Assembly: GCA_003427395.1 (NCBI GenBank)
Contig: BFEA01000025.1
Span: 949,625 to 995,050 of the forward strand
DNA: 45,426 nt
Direction: 5' to 3'
DNA from: Chara braunii
Taxonomy: Eukaryota > Streptophyta > Charophyceae > Charales > Characeae
In this document: positions 1-9,984 of the stretch, piece after piece
How the letters are laid out: each line of letters begins with the position of its first letter
Numbering within the stretch: position 1 is the first letter of the stretch
The notes under the pieces: model-generated
What the model saw: only the letters and a program-made list of their open reading frames with translations
What the model was told of the DNA's origin: nothing
Databases searched by the model: none
Translations under genes and position numbers: made by a program

Positions 1-92
<92 letters not shown>

Positions 93-93
93 C
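1..93. repeat. (CT)n microsatellite followed by (CG)n
   Basis: Bases 1-76 are pure CT dinucleotides and 77-93 are alternating CG. The start is probably truncated by the window edge. CT/GA tracts recur at 18.16, 23.38 and 24.5 kb, so this repeat type is common in the genome. Confidence 0.97.
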
Positions 94-659
94 ACTTTCT
101 CTCTCTCCCTCTCCTCTCATCTTCCTCCATTTCTTCACAATTCCTTAACCCCTAAAGCCTTCCGTCACCCCTTCCCATCCATGGCATGTGACTAACTTCT
201 ACCCTCACCGTTACATTGTCAGGGAACGAACGGCAGGGAACTTGGTCCTCACCTGGTGGAAAACGAGGGCAAGGGGAGGGCTGCCGGTCCCTTGTGCCAC
301 CAAGAAGGAAAGGGTACGAGACTATTGAGGACGTTGGTGAGAGCAAAAATGAGTGCTGTTTTGGACGAGGTCAGTCGACTCAACCACCTCCTCGACTGCA
401 TGCCTGAGTAAGAAGAGTGTGGTTTGACTGTGAGGACGGAAGGAAGGCACCCAAAAAGACTTGGACTTGCATGAGGGGCGGTGTGTTGACCCCATCGGGG
501 ACGGACGTATGCCAGTGTCATGTTTGCTTGGATGTGTTGCAGGTAAGTGGCTTGGACGATCTGGCAATAAGGGGAGTGTGCGGCGTGGGACCATAATGAG
601 GAAAAGAGGGTTTGAATCTCGAACGGTTGGGATGGACTTTGGGCTTTGACGATTTCGTG
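94..659. other. Non-coding stretch, nothing recognised
   Basis: Short overlapping frames occur on both strands, but none has a recognisable domain or a plausible start. I see no RNA gene or repeat here. Confidence 0.5.
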
Positions 660-1253
660 ACTAGCGCAACCTGAAAAGACTAGGGGTCGGGGATGGGGTT
701 TGATCTTGACTTTGTCGTGATGTGTGGTTGTGGTTGGGTCGCGAGTTTGGTAGGACCGCCTGGAAGGACTAAGGGCGGTCACGAGACCTGGGAGATGTAT
801 GCGTAGGCCGACTAGAGAAAAGATAGAGGCTAGGGGCAAAGGGACGAGCCGCCCCGATGATGCTAGAGGAGACTTGGGCCGCTAGGGAAGGAGTGTGTGG
901 CCTAAGGAGAACGCTTAGCCTACGCACTGTAAAGAAGAGGAAGCTCTCAATGAACCTCCCTAGACTGCCTAAGTATTGGAAGGAGCAATTGCCTGGTAAG
1001 ACAAACGGGGAATCGAAAACCTTGCGCTTGCGAACCTAGACCAGTGAGGCTATCACCCGACTAGAGGGCTGGGCTACATCCCCAATGTTAAGCTCTCTCG
1101 CCCTATTGGCCCAACCCCATCCATCTCATAGCACTAGGTGGGGGTGCCCCTGGGACGAACGACTCGCGCCCTGAGAGTGAGCGTGGGGGGTTCGAGCCAA
1201 GTGGGACCCGCAGTGGGGTCGACGAAGGCTCGAAAGTCCTTCAGGGTATGGCC
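660..1253 (+). repeat. Dispersed repeat R1, copy 1 (diverged)
   Basis: This segment matches the reverse complement of 21077-21668 and 44030-44700. Shared landmarks in order are a run around 955-995 (tattggaaggagcaattgcc), the 'ggctacatcccc' box near 1072, 'gggacgaac' near 1152, and 'gtcgac.aaggctcgaaagtc' near 1218-1236. It is the most diverged of the three copies, with an imprecise left edge. The right end near 1253 abuts a LINE ORF1 fragment. Frames of up to 154 residues overlap it, but the similarity between copies is at nucleotide level and no reading frame is preserved, so I call it non-coding. Confidence 0.75.
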
Positions 1254-1429
1254 CCGACACCGTATCCAAAAAAGCCTATGTCTGGCAACCTCCCGCCATT
1301 CCCAGAGCTCCTGCTTCGTCATCCAGGCTCGGAAGGAGACCGAATATAGCTTTTTATCCAATTCAATTTTCGTGCGGCCTACTTTCAACATCCATGCTGC
1401 TATAACACATAATGTTTTAAACCAGGCTG
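1254..1429 (-). pseudogene. LINE ORF1 fragment (DUF4283-like domain)
   Basis: The minus-strand translation contains KIELDKKLYSVSF, RAWMTKQELWEWREV and LFWIRC. These line up with KIVLDGKTYLATF, RPWMNDNHLQEWRET and FFWIRC in the ORF1 of the LINE at 4.6-9.0 kb. It is therefore about 58 residues of the same domain from another, divergent LINE copy. No start, no downstream domains and no ORF2 accompany it. It is bounded by R1 on one side and by a 30-base A tract (1430-1459) on the other. The A tract lies at the 5' side of the fragment in coding orientation, so it is not this fragment's own poly-A tail. Confidence 0.75.

Positions 1430-1459
<30 letters not shown>
1430..1459 (+). repeat. Poly-A tract (30 A)
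   Basis: Uninterrupted A run on the plus strand. It could be the tail of an unidentified plus-strand retroposon; no target-site duplication was evident. Confidence 0.95.
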
Positions 1460-1461
<2 letters not shown>

Positions 1462-2675
1462 CGGCTCTTCTTCAAAAGTCGCAGATCATCGACACCAACA
1501 TGCAAGAAGCTGTGCAATCTCGAATGGAACATTGGAACCATGAACATGCTCACAGCGGATGCCGGAGATGATGGGCGTGAGAGACTAAGAACCCAGAAGT
1601 AGATGAGTTGAGTTTAACTCGATTTCGTTTCCTTGCCATGAATGAACGTCGTAGAGCTTTCTTGCCTTTCCCTTCCCCTTTCCTACCTAAGTCCCAACCA
1701 GCCCCCCCCTGTCTCTCCTCCCTCTCCTTCGCTGCCAACTCCCCCCTTAAAGAATATCATGTAGTGAAGAGGTCCACATGCTGGAGAGAACGGAGAAGGG
1801 CGCTTTTCCTGCAATCATGAACCATAGCGGTCTAGATGAAACAGTAATCACTAATGATGAGTCTAATTATTACGCAAGTTTGAGCACTCGGTTGCTTGCT
1901 CACCGTGGGTTGCTTGCTCACCGTCCACCGTCTTCCCCCCGAATACAACGCACCCTCATCATGAATCCAGCAACGCCTGCTAATTCATTCTGTAAGTGGA
2001 CAAAGGATCAGTGAGCAAGTGTAATTATGGCCATCATCTTGGTCTGAGGGGCGCAGCGATGACAGATGGCACTCACTCTTTTTTTTTTCTTTCGGCTCGA
2101 TACGAATATGATGAAGGAGGCGGCGGGCAAAAACTACCTACCGTCTTCCCCCGAACATAACGCACCGTAAAATGAACGTATGCGAGTTACACTTCCGGCC
2201 AGATACAACCAAAATAAGGGTGGGCTGTGTTCGGGGGAAGACCGTTGTCGGGTCCATATTGCCTGTTCATCATTGTTATTTTTCTTTGTAGTCGCGTTTG
2301 CGTTCGGGTTTTTATATCCTGGTGTATCTGGGCCTCTTTTCTGGCAGAGCTCGCAAACTCCTACTTCTCCTACAGCCACACCCTAGTTATGTTGAGCATC
2401 CATAGTATTTGTCAGCCATAGCCAGCCATAACTGCGGCCTCGTCGAGCCGCAGTTGGGCCCAACCCAATTTGAGTGTACGAACCCGGGCGAGCCCAGACC
2501 TTGAAGAAGAATTGCAGCCGGACCTGCCCAGACCCACACACATATATTTTCCACCACCTGCCCCCACCCAGGCCCTTGAGTACAATCCCACCCGTTGTAC
2601 CCACCCGCTGTACCCACCCGTGGCCACCATTGCTTTCCCAAGTTTTCAACACCCTACCCACCCACCCATACTCAG
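1460..2675. other. Intergenic, with small direct and inverted repeats
   Basis: No credible gene. A 17-base motif (gttgcttgctcaccgt core) is duplicated with a 19-base period at about 1890-1925. The motif 'accgtcttcccccgaa' occurs at about 1928 and 2141 in direct orientation and at about 2227-2246 inverted. A perfect 9-bp stem (aactgcggc/gccgcagtt) lies near 2429-2455. The stretch 2130-2700 is rich in CCC/ACCC and gives long but empty frames. Confidence 0.55.
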
Positions 2676-2794
2676 CCTGACCATTCCCACCTACACACAA
2701 TTGGTGGCCCCGACAATATAGAACCCTTGATCAACGTAAGGCTGGCCATTCTATATTGTCGGGGGCACCAATTGAGTAGGCGGGAATGGTCAGG
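2676..2794. repeat. Foldback: ~48-bp near-perfect inverted repeat with 25-base loop
   Basis: The left arm is 2676-2723 (starts cctgaccattccc, ends gacaatatagaa). The right arm is 2749-2794, its reverse complement apart from one 2-base length difference and about three mismatches. The loop is 2724-2748. The transcript would form a single long hairpin of about 119 nt. It could be a small MITE-like foldback or a small-RNA precursor. No target-site duplication was identified. Confidence 0.85.
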
Positions 2795-2905
2795 TCATTT
2801 GGCATATTGAGCATTGGAACTCATGGACAACTACAGTAGGTGCATGAATCAACTGCATATGCCACATGTGTGAGTGGGAGAAAAACAGCCGTGAACCAAA
2901 AAATC

Positions 2906-3058
2906 AAAGCATATCGAGGAATATGGTTCTCTTATCGGCCTTTTGGCTAAGAAGATCAAGTGTAGTATCTGTTCTGATCATCAGTTTAAGATCTGATCCT
3001 AGTGGTGCATCAGACCACACTCAAACAGAAAAAAAAAAAAAAAAAAAGCATATCGAGG
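2906..3058 (+). mobile_element. Retroposed U2 snRNA 5' fragment with A-tail and 14-bp target-site duplication
   Basis: Bases 2920-3028 hold the U2 5' region: 'tcggccttttggctaag' (stem I area), the branch-site recognition segment 'caagtgtagtatctgttct', 'atcagttta.gatctgat' (stem IIa area) and a small hairpin gtggtgcatcagaccac (stem IIb-like). It ends before any Sm site and runs into about 19 A's. The 14-base sequence aaagcatatcgagg occurs before the insert (2906-2919) and again directly after the A tail (3045-3058). Truncated snRNA, poly-A and target-site duplication together indicate LINE-machinery retroposition. Small insertions relative to the U2 consensus (extra 'aag', 'gat') suggest a diverged or variant source. 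It should not be functional. Confidence 0.9.
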
Positions 3059-3870
3059 TCACACCTCCTGCAAACCCGTGGTCTGTTGAAAAGTAAAATA
3101 AAAAAGAACATGAAAAAGAGGGGTCGGTACCTCTAAAGACGTTCAAAATTATGCAGGAAATGGTGTGGCATCCTGCTTGTTGTTGTCATCGGCGCTGTTG
3201 ACTGCTGTCGCCATACTTAGTCATTTGATTGGATGGATGATTCAACACAACACATGATGACAGGGTGCGTTGCGTCCATCTGACGAAAGACGGTGGTAGT
3301 GTCTCCGCTTCTTATCGAGACTTGGAAGCGGTGTGTCTTCCTGGTGGATTATCTCTCTGCCTTGTGCCGCACAAGGAATCGAGTTCTCGATGCACGCAGA
3401 GAAGTAGTTTCACATACAGGTACACGTAAAGGTGCTCCTGTACCGATTACTTTCATCCTCCTCTCATAAGACCATCAGTACCACTCATAGCTACTGCTCT
3501 TGCTCTGTTCCGTGGGCGGGTGACCGGCTTGGTGGGCGGGGGCAAAGGAGGGTACAAGTCAGGAGACATGTAGGTGGGCGACGACAACTGTCTCAACGTC
3601 TCGTCTGTTGTTTGCCATCCATCCTCCACATTGAAATAATGTCGTAGTTTCCTATGCCAATGATTTACCTGGGCACCTGAGGGCATGCATACTCGCACGA
3701 GGATTTTTTTTCACTTACTTCTGGAATGGAAGTGCGGCCAGATGCATCCAGGTCAGGCCGCAAATGGGGTCATATACACGTAAGATAGTGCTACTAGTGT
3801 TAATACGCCCTGACGCTGGTGGTTTGCCACCCTGGTTCCTCGTTCAATGATTGATTGACTGTTTTTTTAC

Positions 3871-3901
<31 letters not shown>

Positions 3902-4589
3902 GGCTCAACGAGTTCGGAGTGTTTCATCCGCTAGTTATAGTATAAACTTTTATACATTTCTCTCTCTCTCTCTCTAACATGTACGGATCTCCTTCCATCT
4001 TCAAGTTTCTCTTCGATCCTGCTGATTTGATTTATCCTTCGACGACGCCCATTTTCATTCATTTAGAAGACCGAGAAGGAATGACGTTTCTCGCCCGTCG
4101 ATCAAATCGCCAACATGTTAGTTCTGTTGTGGTTTTGCCATTTGTGTTGTCAAGGAACCGTCTGTGAGTCGCAGTCGGAGCATAATACGTATGTTCCACA
4201 ACACTTAACTACCTGGTAGCGAGGAGGGAGGAGGTAAAACCGTGCGACTCCCGATCTTGCACAATCGGGAGGAAGTAGGTGAGATTTTTGTGCAAAATGG
4301 AGTCAGCATGAGTCTGACACAAATGCAAAGTTAACATGTAAAACCGTGCAAATCACGACGAGAGCATATGTGGTAGCCAATCTTGAAATATAAGTGACCT
4401 TAACATAAAAGTGAGTGATTATTAACCTCCCGAGAGTCTTGGTCTGTGCAGGTTATGCATTGAAATTGGAGAGCAGCAGCATAGCAAAAAAAAAAAGGAG
4501 GAAGGTCTGAGTAGGACGAGAGTGTCGGGGGGGGGGGAAGGTGATAGCAGAAAGTTGAAAGGAATGAGATGCTTAGCAATGGGCATTTA
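3059..4589. other. Intergenic; poly-T tract, short (CT)n and repeat motif R2
   Basis: No supported gene. It contains R2 (about 3720-3775), a 29-base T run (3873-3901) and a short (CT) run at about 3959-3975. It also has a short A run (about 4486-4496) and a G run (about 4529-4538) just beyond the broken end of the LINE. Confidence 0.5.
3720..3775 (+). repeat. Short dispersed motif R2, copy 1
   Basis: 'ggccagatgcatccag' followed by 'tcaggcc' is shared with about 19340-19363 (same core, then 'ctccggcc'). Both are preceded by 'ttctgga' about 20 bases upstream and followed by a '.atacacgt/.atacgt' run. The core is partly palindromic (ggcc...ggcc, with a central tgcat). Only two copies are seen. 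Confidence 0.5.
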
Positions 4590-6116
4590 CCCAAGACCAT
4601 CTTTTGAACTGCCCGGGTAAGTTCTTCCACTGTGAATGGTTTGTCCAATGCTTTAGCTGTAGCTGTTGGAAGATACTTCGTTGTTCTTTTCCAGAAGCTG
4701 CAGCTGAACGAAAGATCGGCGTCTAGTGAATCAAACGGTCTCCTTGTTGTGACGATATTTATGAAATAATCGTAGGCATTGGCACACATAGTCTCTATGT
4801 CTGAAGATGGAGTGGGATCTATGAGAAATGGGTGTCTTAGCTCTCTTATCAAGGGTTTAGCTTGACGCAGGATTAAAGATCTAAAAGATAATTTCGTCAT
4901 TCGATCGTACCCTATAATACCCCGGATTTTTAACCATTTCAACCATTCTGTTTGTTTTAGGATTTCTACCTTCTCCAATTCCACTAAAGCTGTTTTTCTT
5001 TTCTTCAACCAAAAGAAGTCAGAGAATGGATAGGTGCCCATGAGGCTCCCTGCTTGTTGGATTTGCCTTTTTAACTGTGTTTCGTTCCAGGATCGATTGA
5101 CTGCCTTCATGCGTGAGAAATTCATGAGTGTCACTCTAATTATATTAATGCCTACTTCAGCCCAATCCACCTTACTGTCAAAAAGGTCCTGGGACTCGGA
5201 CCATTGGGACATCTGGTTATTTATCCATTGTCTTATCCCGTCATCTTTCAATAAAGTCACATTTAAGTTGATTTAACCTGAACGGCAGACGCTCCCTTTT
5301 AATCACATCCAGGAAAATTATATCCATCAATATTGGAAGATAGTCGGAAAGTGAACCTTGTGTGATGTCACACCAAAAACATCTGTCCCGTGGGAAGCCT
5401 CTAGCCAAGATTAGGTCCAGGCGACTACAAGGTGCATGGGTGTTCTTGGAAGGTTTAGGGTCATACCACTTAAAATCGTTGGATTCCAGATTGAGCGTTC
5501 TATAAATATAAAAAAATGAGTAAGCATCAATTAGAGTTGTCAGTATCTCTGCATTAGGTCTTGCGGGGAAGACTGAAAGTGAGTCCAGGCCTAGAACTAG
5601 AATCGTATGCCAATCACTCAGTAACACTAGATTTTTTTTGTCCGGTAGAAAGGCAGGGAGGTTAGCTAGGAAATCAATTCACTCCGGTGGTTCCACAGGG
5701 GCATAAATAGAGGCAACCGCCCATTCTTCCTCCCCCAACTGAAACTTGATCCATACAATTCGCTCTCTCGAATCTGAATATGAATCAAGAACTTCTACCT
5801 CCAGATCCTCTGCAGGGGCTCAGATTTGAGGGCCTTGCCAGTATCTGTTCAGCTGTTGTAACTTCCCAGGATTTAATTTTGTTTCCTGGATGCCAATAAT
5901 GTGGACATCATTTGAGTGCATCCAGTCTAGAAGCCTTGGTCGTTTACAACGTTTTGAGGTGTCTCCTAGCCCATGGACATTCCAAGATGCCAAACGTAAC
6001 GTAGGCGGTATTACCATCAAGTCCTCCTTCGCCGGTATCTTGGATCCGGGTCTGAGCATTTGGGGTAGACGTTTTCCGTTTGCACTCCTTCGACTCTTTT
6101 GCTGGTTGCCTGACAA
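4590..6116 (-). pseudogene. LINE ORF2: APE-like endonuclease and connector, RT deleted
   Basis: The N-terminal part (6116-5820) has LRLASWNVHGLG and IIGIQETKL, the Asn and Glu motifs of APE-type LINE endonucleases. An in-frame TGA follows (5820-5822). The same frame continues with RIVWIKFQ and WAVASIYAPVEPPE, a second TGA (5679-5681), then LLSDWHTILV, SRLDLILARGF and TQGSLSDYLPIL (to about 5290). The canonical GD[FW]N is SDWH and the terminal SDH is SDY, so catalytic positions are altered. A frameshift near 5265 precedes the connector (LLKDDGIRQWINNQM... to VQKMVLGKCP, to about 4590). The RT domain is missing, so the product would be inactive. Confidence 0.85.
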
Positions 6117-9030
6117 TCAGAAGATTCTGAGTTAAACAATCGCCAGCAAGACGTTCCAAGATATTGGTGTACATTATCCAGTTCACAATCACCGAACCTA
6201 CTCTGCCTACTGGCATTAGCAGTTTTTCAACTGTTTCCGTTTTGTTGGTCAAGAAATCATGACGCGGGAACCAATGGACTCGAAGGTCACACCATTTATC
6301 AAAATTGTCGCTGATGGTTTTTATACCCATCAATGCCATGTGGAAGACCACCGGGGGTTGTTGTTGCTTTTGAGAGAGATAGCGATTAACTTTAAAGAAC
6401 ATCAAGACAACAACTGAGCCCGTGTGGTTAAGCACATGGCGCTTCGCCAGTTCAATTACCTCCTCTTCCGAGGAGGGGGCTGGAACAAGTATTGATGGGA
6501 TTTCCAACCCATTGTCGTTTGTAATTCGTGTTAAGAGCATAGATCCCATAGCCGAATGAGAGAAAATTAATGGAATAACGTACTGTTTATTCGGCTCTTT
6601 TGCACTATCTGCTTTAGCGAGAGTCTTCATAGGAGTGGCTAGGGAGAGTTCTCTCCTTGCATGGTTCCGGATGTAAGTTCTTTTCCGCCCTTCAGATTTC
6701 AATACATCTCGGTACTCCGAGGAAGGTTCCTCAGGTCTAGGTTCCGAGGGACCTGCCCCGGAGTTGTCGTACACTTTGAGTTTCTTTGCTGGGGAGCCCC
6801 TCTTTGCTATTACAGATCCAAGTTCCTATAGAAATTGAAAACTGCTAAGTTTGTGAAAGGGGAGGATCCCGGTGGCATCCCCTGCGCCTTCCTCGTGGGA
6901 CTCTGTGAACCCCCGTCCCGACTCTTCCTTTGTCTGTCCTCCTCCTATATTAGCTTCTTTTTCCGAATGGATAGGGACAAGGGATTTCGTGGGGGAAATT
7001 TCCTCATCTTTATCATACTCTTCCTCCTCTTCCTGGGCCGAGGAAAATGAATTGTTGTTGTAGACTGAGAATTTTTCTGGCGGTGGTTGATCTGACTCCC
7101 TCTGGAAAATTCCCTTGGGTATCTGGTCTTCCAATCTTATTAGTTTGACCTTACCGTCTGCGCCTGGGGACCCTTCTCTGGCGGATCGCTACCCCTTACA
7201 GGCCTCCGGGCCTCATCCTTAAGGGCCTTCAGGTCTAATACCGCCTGTTCCTGAAGATCGTTTTCTGTTATGTAGGTACTTCCTGCCTTAGGAGATGAGC
7301 AGGACACTAACTCAACCTCTTTTCCTTTGACTGTATCGTTGTTTCCTTCCTCCAACTCTTCCTTATCTCCTCCCTTCTCCTCCTCTTCATCCTCATTATC
7401 TCCTTTCTCCTTCTCTTCCTCCTCCTCAGTACCTTCCACATTTCCTATATCCGTTCCTTCACTCACTTCCTCCTCACTTCCTTCATCAACGCCCTTTTCG
7501 CTCGCTTCCTCCTCCGCCCCACCTTCTTCTTCCTCCTCCTCTTCCTCCTCTTCTTCCTGCTCCTCATCATCATCCTCGTCATCCTCCTTGCTCCCCTCTT
7601 CCTCACGCCGTCCTCCTCCTCTTCTTCTTCTTCCTCCTCCTTTTCTTTTTCCTCTTGTCTTTCGTCACCATCTGCGGCTTCCTCCTGGGTCGTCATTTCG
7701 ATATCCATCACTTTTTGAGGAGGATTCCCCTCCCTCTCTCAGAGAACCTTTTTCTGTCCTTGTTCTCTTTCGTCCCTGGTCTGTACCATCCCCGAAGTCT
7801 TATCCTTTCCGGGAGCACTTTCTTCCTAGACTGGGGGGGGGGGNGGAAGGGGGGGAATTCAGATGAATACTCTTCTGTCCCGCAGGGGGGGNGGGAACCT
7901 TTTTCCATACCACTAGTTCCTTACCCTTCCCGTGGGATTTTTCCGGACGGGCAGCCTTCTTCTTGTTATTCCTACTATCGCTTGTGTCGGAGCCCTCCGG
8001 TTCGTGATCCTTTTCCTTCCCCTTGGATTGATCAACATCGTCTTTGCGCCTGTATCCTTTACGACCCTGCTCAGAGTCTCTCCCCTTACCATTGACTTTG
8101 TCCTTTTTCTAGTTCTGATTAGGGTCCGAGGTTTTGTCAGAATGGTTGACTCCTGAGGGTTTGTTTTGCCCCTATGTGCGACCTTTCTTTTGCCTCGACG
8201 GACAGTCAGGTCCTTGGAGTCATGGAAGTAACGACGGTATGTCTCACACCAAGGTGTTTTCGTGCAGATAACATCGATTTCTGCATATCTGTCCTCCAAG
8301 TAGTCAATCAACAGACAAGGTTTGTACTTCATTCCCGCCGAAGGTACGAGGTCGAAGCGAATATTTAATAACTCTGGTTTACCTAGTTCTTTAAATAGAG
8401 AATGAGATTTCAAAACAGAACCGAAGGCATCTTCGACTGCAGATTCCAACTGTGGCACTGCCCAAACTGAAACCTGCAGGCATCTTATCCAAAAAAAGGG
8501 GAATCTCATGGTCTCCCTCCATTCCTGTAAGTGATTATCATTCATCCACGGGCGGAAGGTAGCCAAGTACGTCTTACCATCAAGTACAATCTTATCCTGT
8601 TTTTTCCGTAACATAAAGGTAGCAATCTGACTCGATGAAGAGACATACGTTACTAGATTCCGACATTCGTTATGGACAATCCTCGCTTAGTAGGGGCATC
8701 AACCGAGCCCGTCCATCCTCATAAGTACAAACAATTCGTTTTTAATGTTTATAGGTAGCTAGGTTGCCTCGTCACCAAACAGGATAGCTACGGCATGATC
8801 TCTGAGCCAGTCCACCCGAATATGATGAACGTCTGGATTGACCATTAGCCGGACGTGGTCCTCTCCAACTTCCACTGTATTTTTTAACAGCCTCTTGGGC
8901 AGGATCCCATCTGAGTAGCAGGTATTGAGAATCCCCCTGATTCGCTGCTTCTCCACCTCCGAAGTCAAGTTAGGAGGGGGAGGGGGGGGTCGTGGAGGAG
9001 GAGGAGGAGGTTGGGCATTTGCATCCCCCA
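5944..9030 (-). pseudogene. LINE ORF1 (DUF4283-like gag protein), broken
   Basis: Read from about 9030 downwards, the protein starts Pro-rich and continues TSEVEKQRIRGILN to DHAVAILFGDEAT (8968-8762). It then meets stops at 8759-8761 and two more before resuming with RKKQDKIVLDGKTYLATFRP and FFWIRC (about 8615-8450). The order W-P...WIRC...LE.AV...G.VL fits the DUF4283 domain of plant LINE ORF1 proteins. A very acidic Glu/Asp linker follows (7140-7700, frame-shifted and with two Ns). A further ~300 residues (7134-5944, with an in-frame TAG at 6826-6828 shown by uninterrupted similarity of composition) end in a region I do not recognise (KQYVIPLIFSHSAMGSMLLT...). I see no zinc knuckle. The last ~173 bases overlap ORF2 in another frame. 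Confidence 0.75.
7327..7700. repeat. Long low-complexity pyrimidine tract (encodes Glu-rich linker on minus strand)
   Basis: Several hundred bases of almost pure C/T on the plus strand, built from CTC/CTT/CTTCCT triplets. On the minus strand it reads as GAA/GAG codons of the LINE ORF1 linker. Plus-strand Ser-rich frames here are artefacts. Ambiguous bases nearby, at about 7844 and 7892 within G runs, show that the assembly was unsure. Confidence 0.8.
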
Positions 9031-9984
9031 GATCGTTGACCCTTCCTTTTTTTTATTCGGAGATGTCCACAATTAAATACGTGAATTTATGCAACAAACC
9101 TTACACTAGGTAAAGCTATCAACTAGGACTCGGAAGCACCAAAGTTAACAATAAGCAATTGTCTAGTACTTTGTCATCCAAGTGAGGGACCGGTTAGTGG
9201 GACAAGCACATACAATCTCCCCCCCTTGGAGTCAACTAGAAGGCTGGTAGCAGATAATACCTTCCACAGTTCAAATGTATCGTTGAAACCACGAAGGAGA
9301 GCTGCCCGGTGGCGAGTCCCACGCGTCCATTCTGCTTCATCGACTTAGCCCCTTTGTCTTCGTCACTATAATTTGAGATCTCCGTGGGCCGAGACCTAGG
9401 GCTAACCCTACTCAGCGAACGTTGTCGCACTTTTTCTAGTCGGGCCCCTTCATGTGACCAGAAAGCCAACAGGCTGTCTCGTAGGGCTTTGAATGTTGTT
9501 TGCAACAAACAAAATGAATTAATTACAGCAAATCCCTTCCTGTTGTGTGCGTCCGGCTTCGAGCGAGACCCTTCAATTGCGGTCTTCGTCGATCCTCGGT
9601 CTTAGGAATTTTTTATTTTGATTCGGAACAGCAAAGAATAAAGCAAATGATAATCATGGGGTTTGAAATATCATGCATGTATCAATTCTATAATTTTATG
9701 ATTTTGAGAACTGTGACAGAATCATCAAGAAATGCAATCATCAGCAATGACAATGCAAGATACAAGACTGACCGGCTCAAGCAAAGACAAAGTTAAGTGA
9801 GAGAAGAGTGAGAACTCATAATAGTCTCAGAAAGTACAGACGAATAGACATAGTCAGCACTTCTCAAGAGTCCTCACTCATCCCTGTGGGTTCTCACACT
9901 CAATCTCTCATTCGACTGCTCGTTTCTTGTGTTTTTTGAACCATGTCTGCGTACTCTCTGAGGTTGTGGCCTCTGAATATAGAG
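9031..9984. other. Intergenic, nothing firmly supported
   Basis: The minus-strand frame 9236-9508 (90 residues, ATG start) has no recognisable motif and I do not annotate it as a gene. No repeat or RNA was recognised. The part from 9600 to 9960 is A/T-richer, as expected for non-coding sequence or a gene 3' flank. Confidence 0.45.

Larger units (their letters stand above)
4590..9030 (-). mobile_element. Decayed LINE retrotransposon lacking its reverse transcriptase
   Basis: In minus orientation the order is a Pro-rich start (about 9020), ORF1 with DUF4283-like domain, a long Glu-rich linker and a C-terminal region, then overlapping ORF2 with an APE-type endonuclease and the endonuclease-RT connector. 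The match to LINE ORF2 stops near 4585 exactly where RT motifs should begin (...TVEELTRAVQKMVLGKCP). RT, any C-terminal Cys-rich region, the 3' UTR and the poly-A are absent. Losing the 3' end while keeping the 5' end is the opposite of the usual 5' truncation, so a later deletion or rearrangement is likely. Stops and frameshifts are present throughout both ORFs. Confidence 0.85.

Noticed and set aside
2920-3028. Functional U2 snRNA gene
   Set aside because: Truncated before the Sm site and stems III-IV, and carries a poly-A tail and target-site duplication.
7327-7866. 179-residue Ser/Pro-rich plus-strand frame
   Set aside because: It is the antisense of the Glu-rich linker of LINE ORF1 and is created by pyrimidine triplets.
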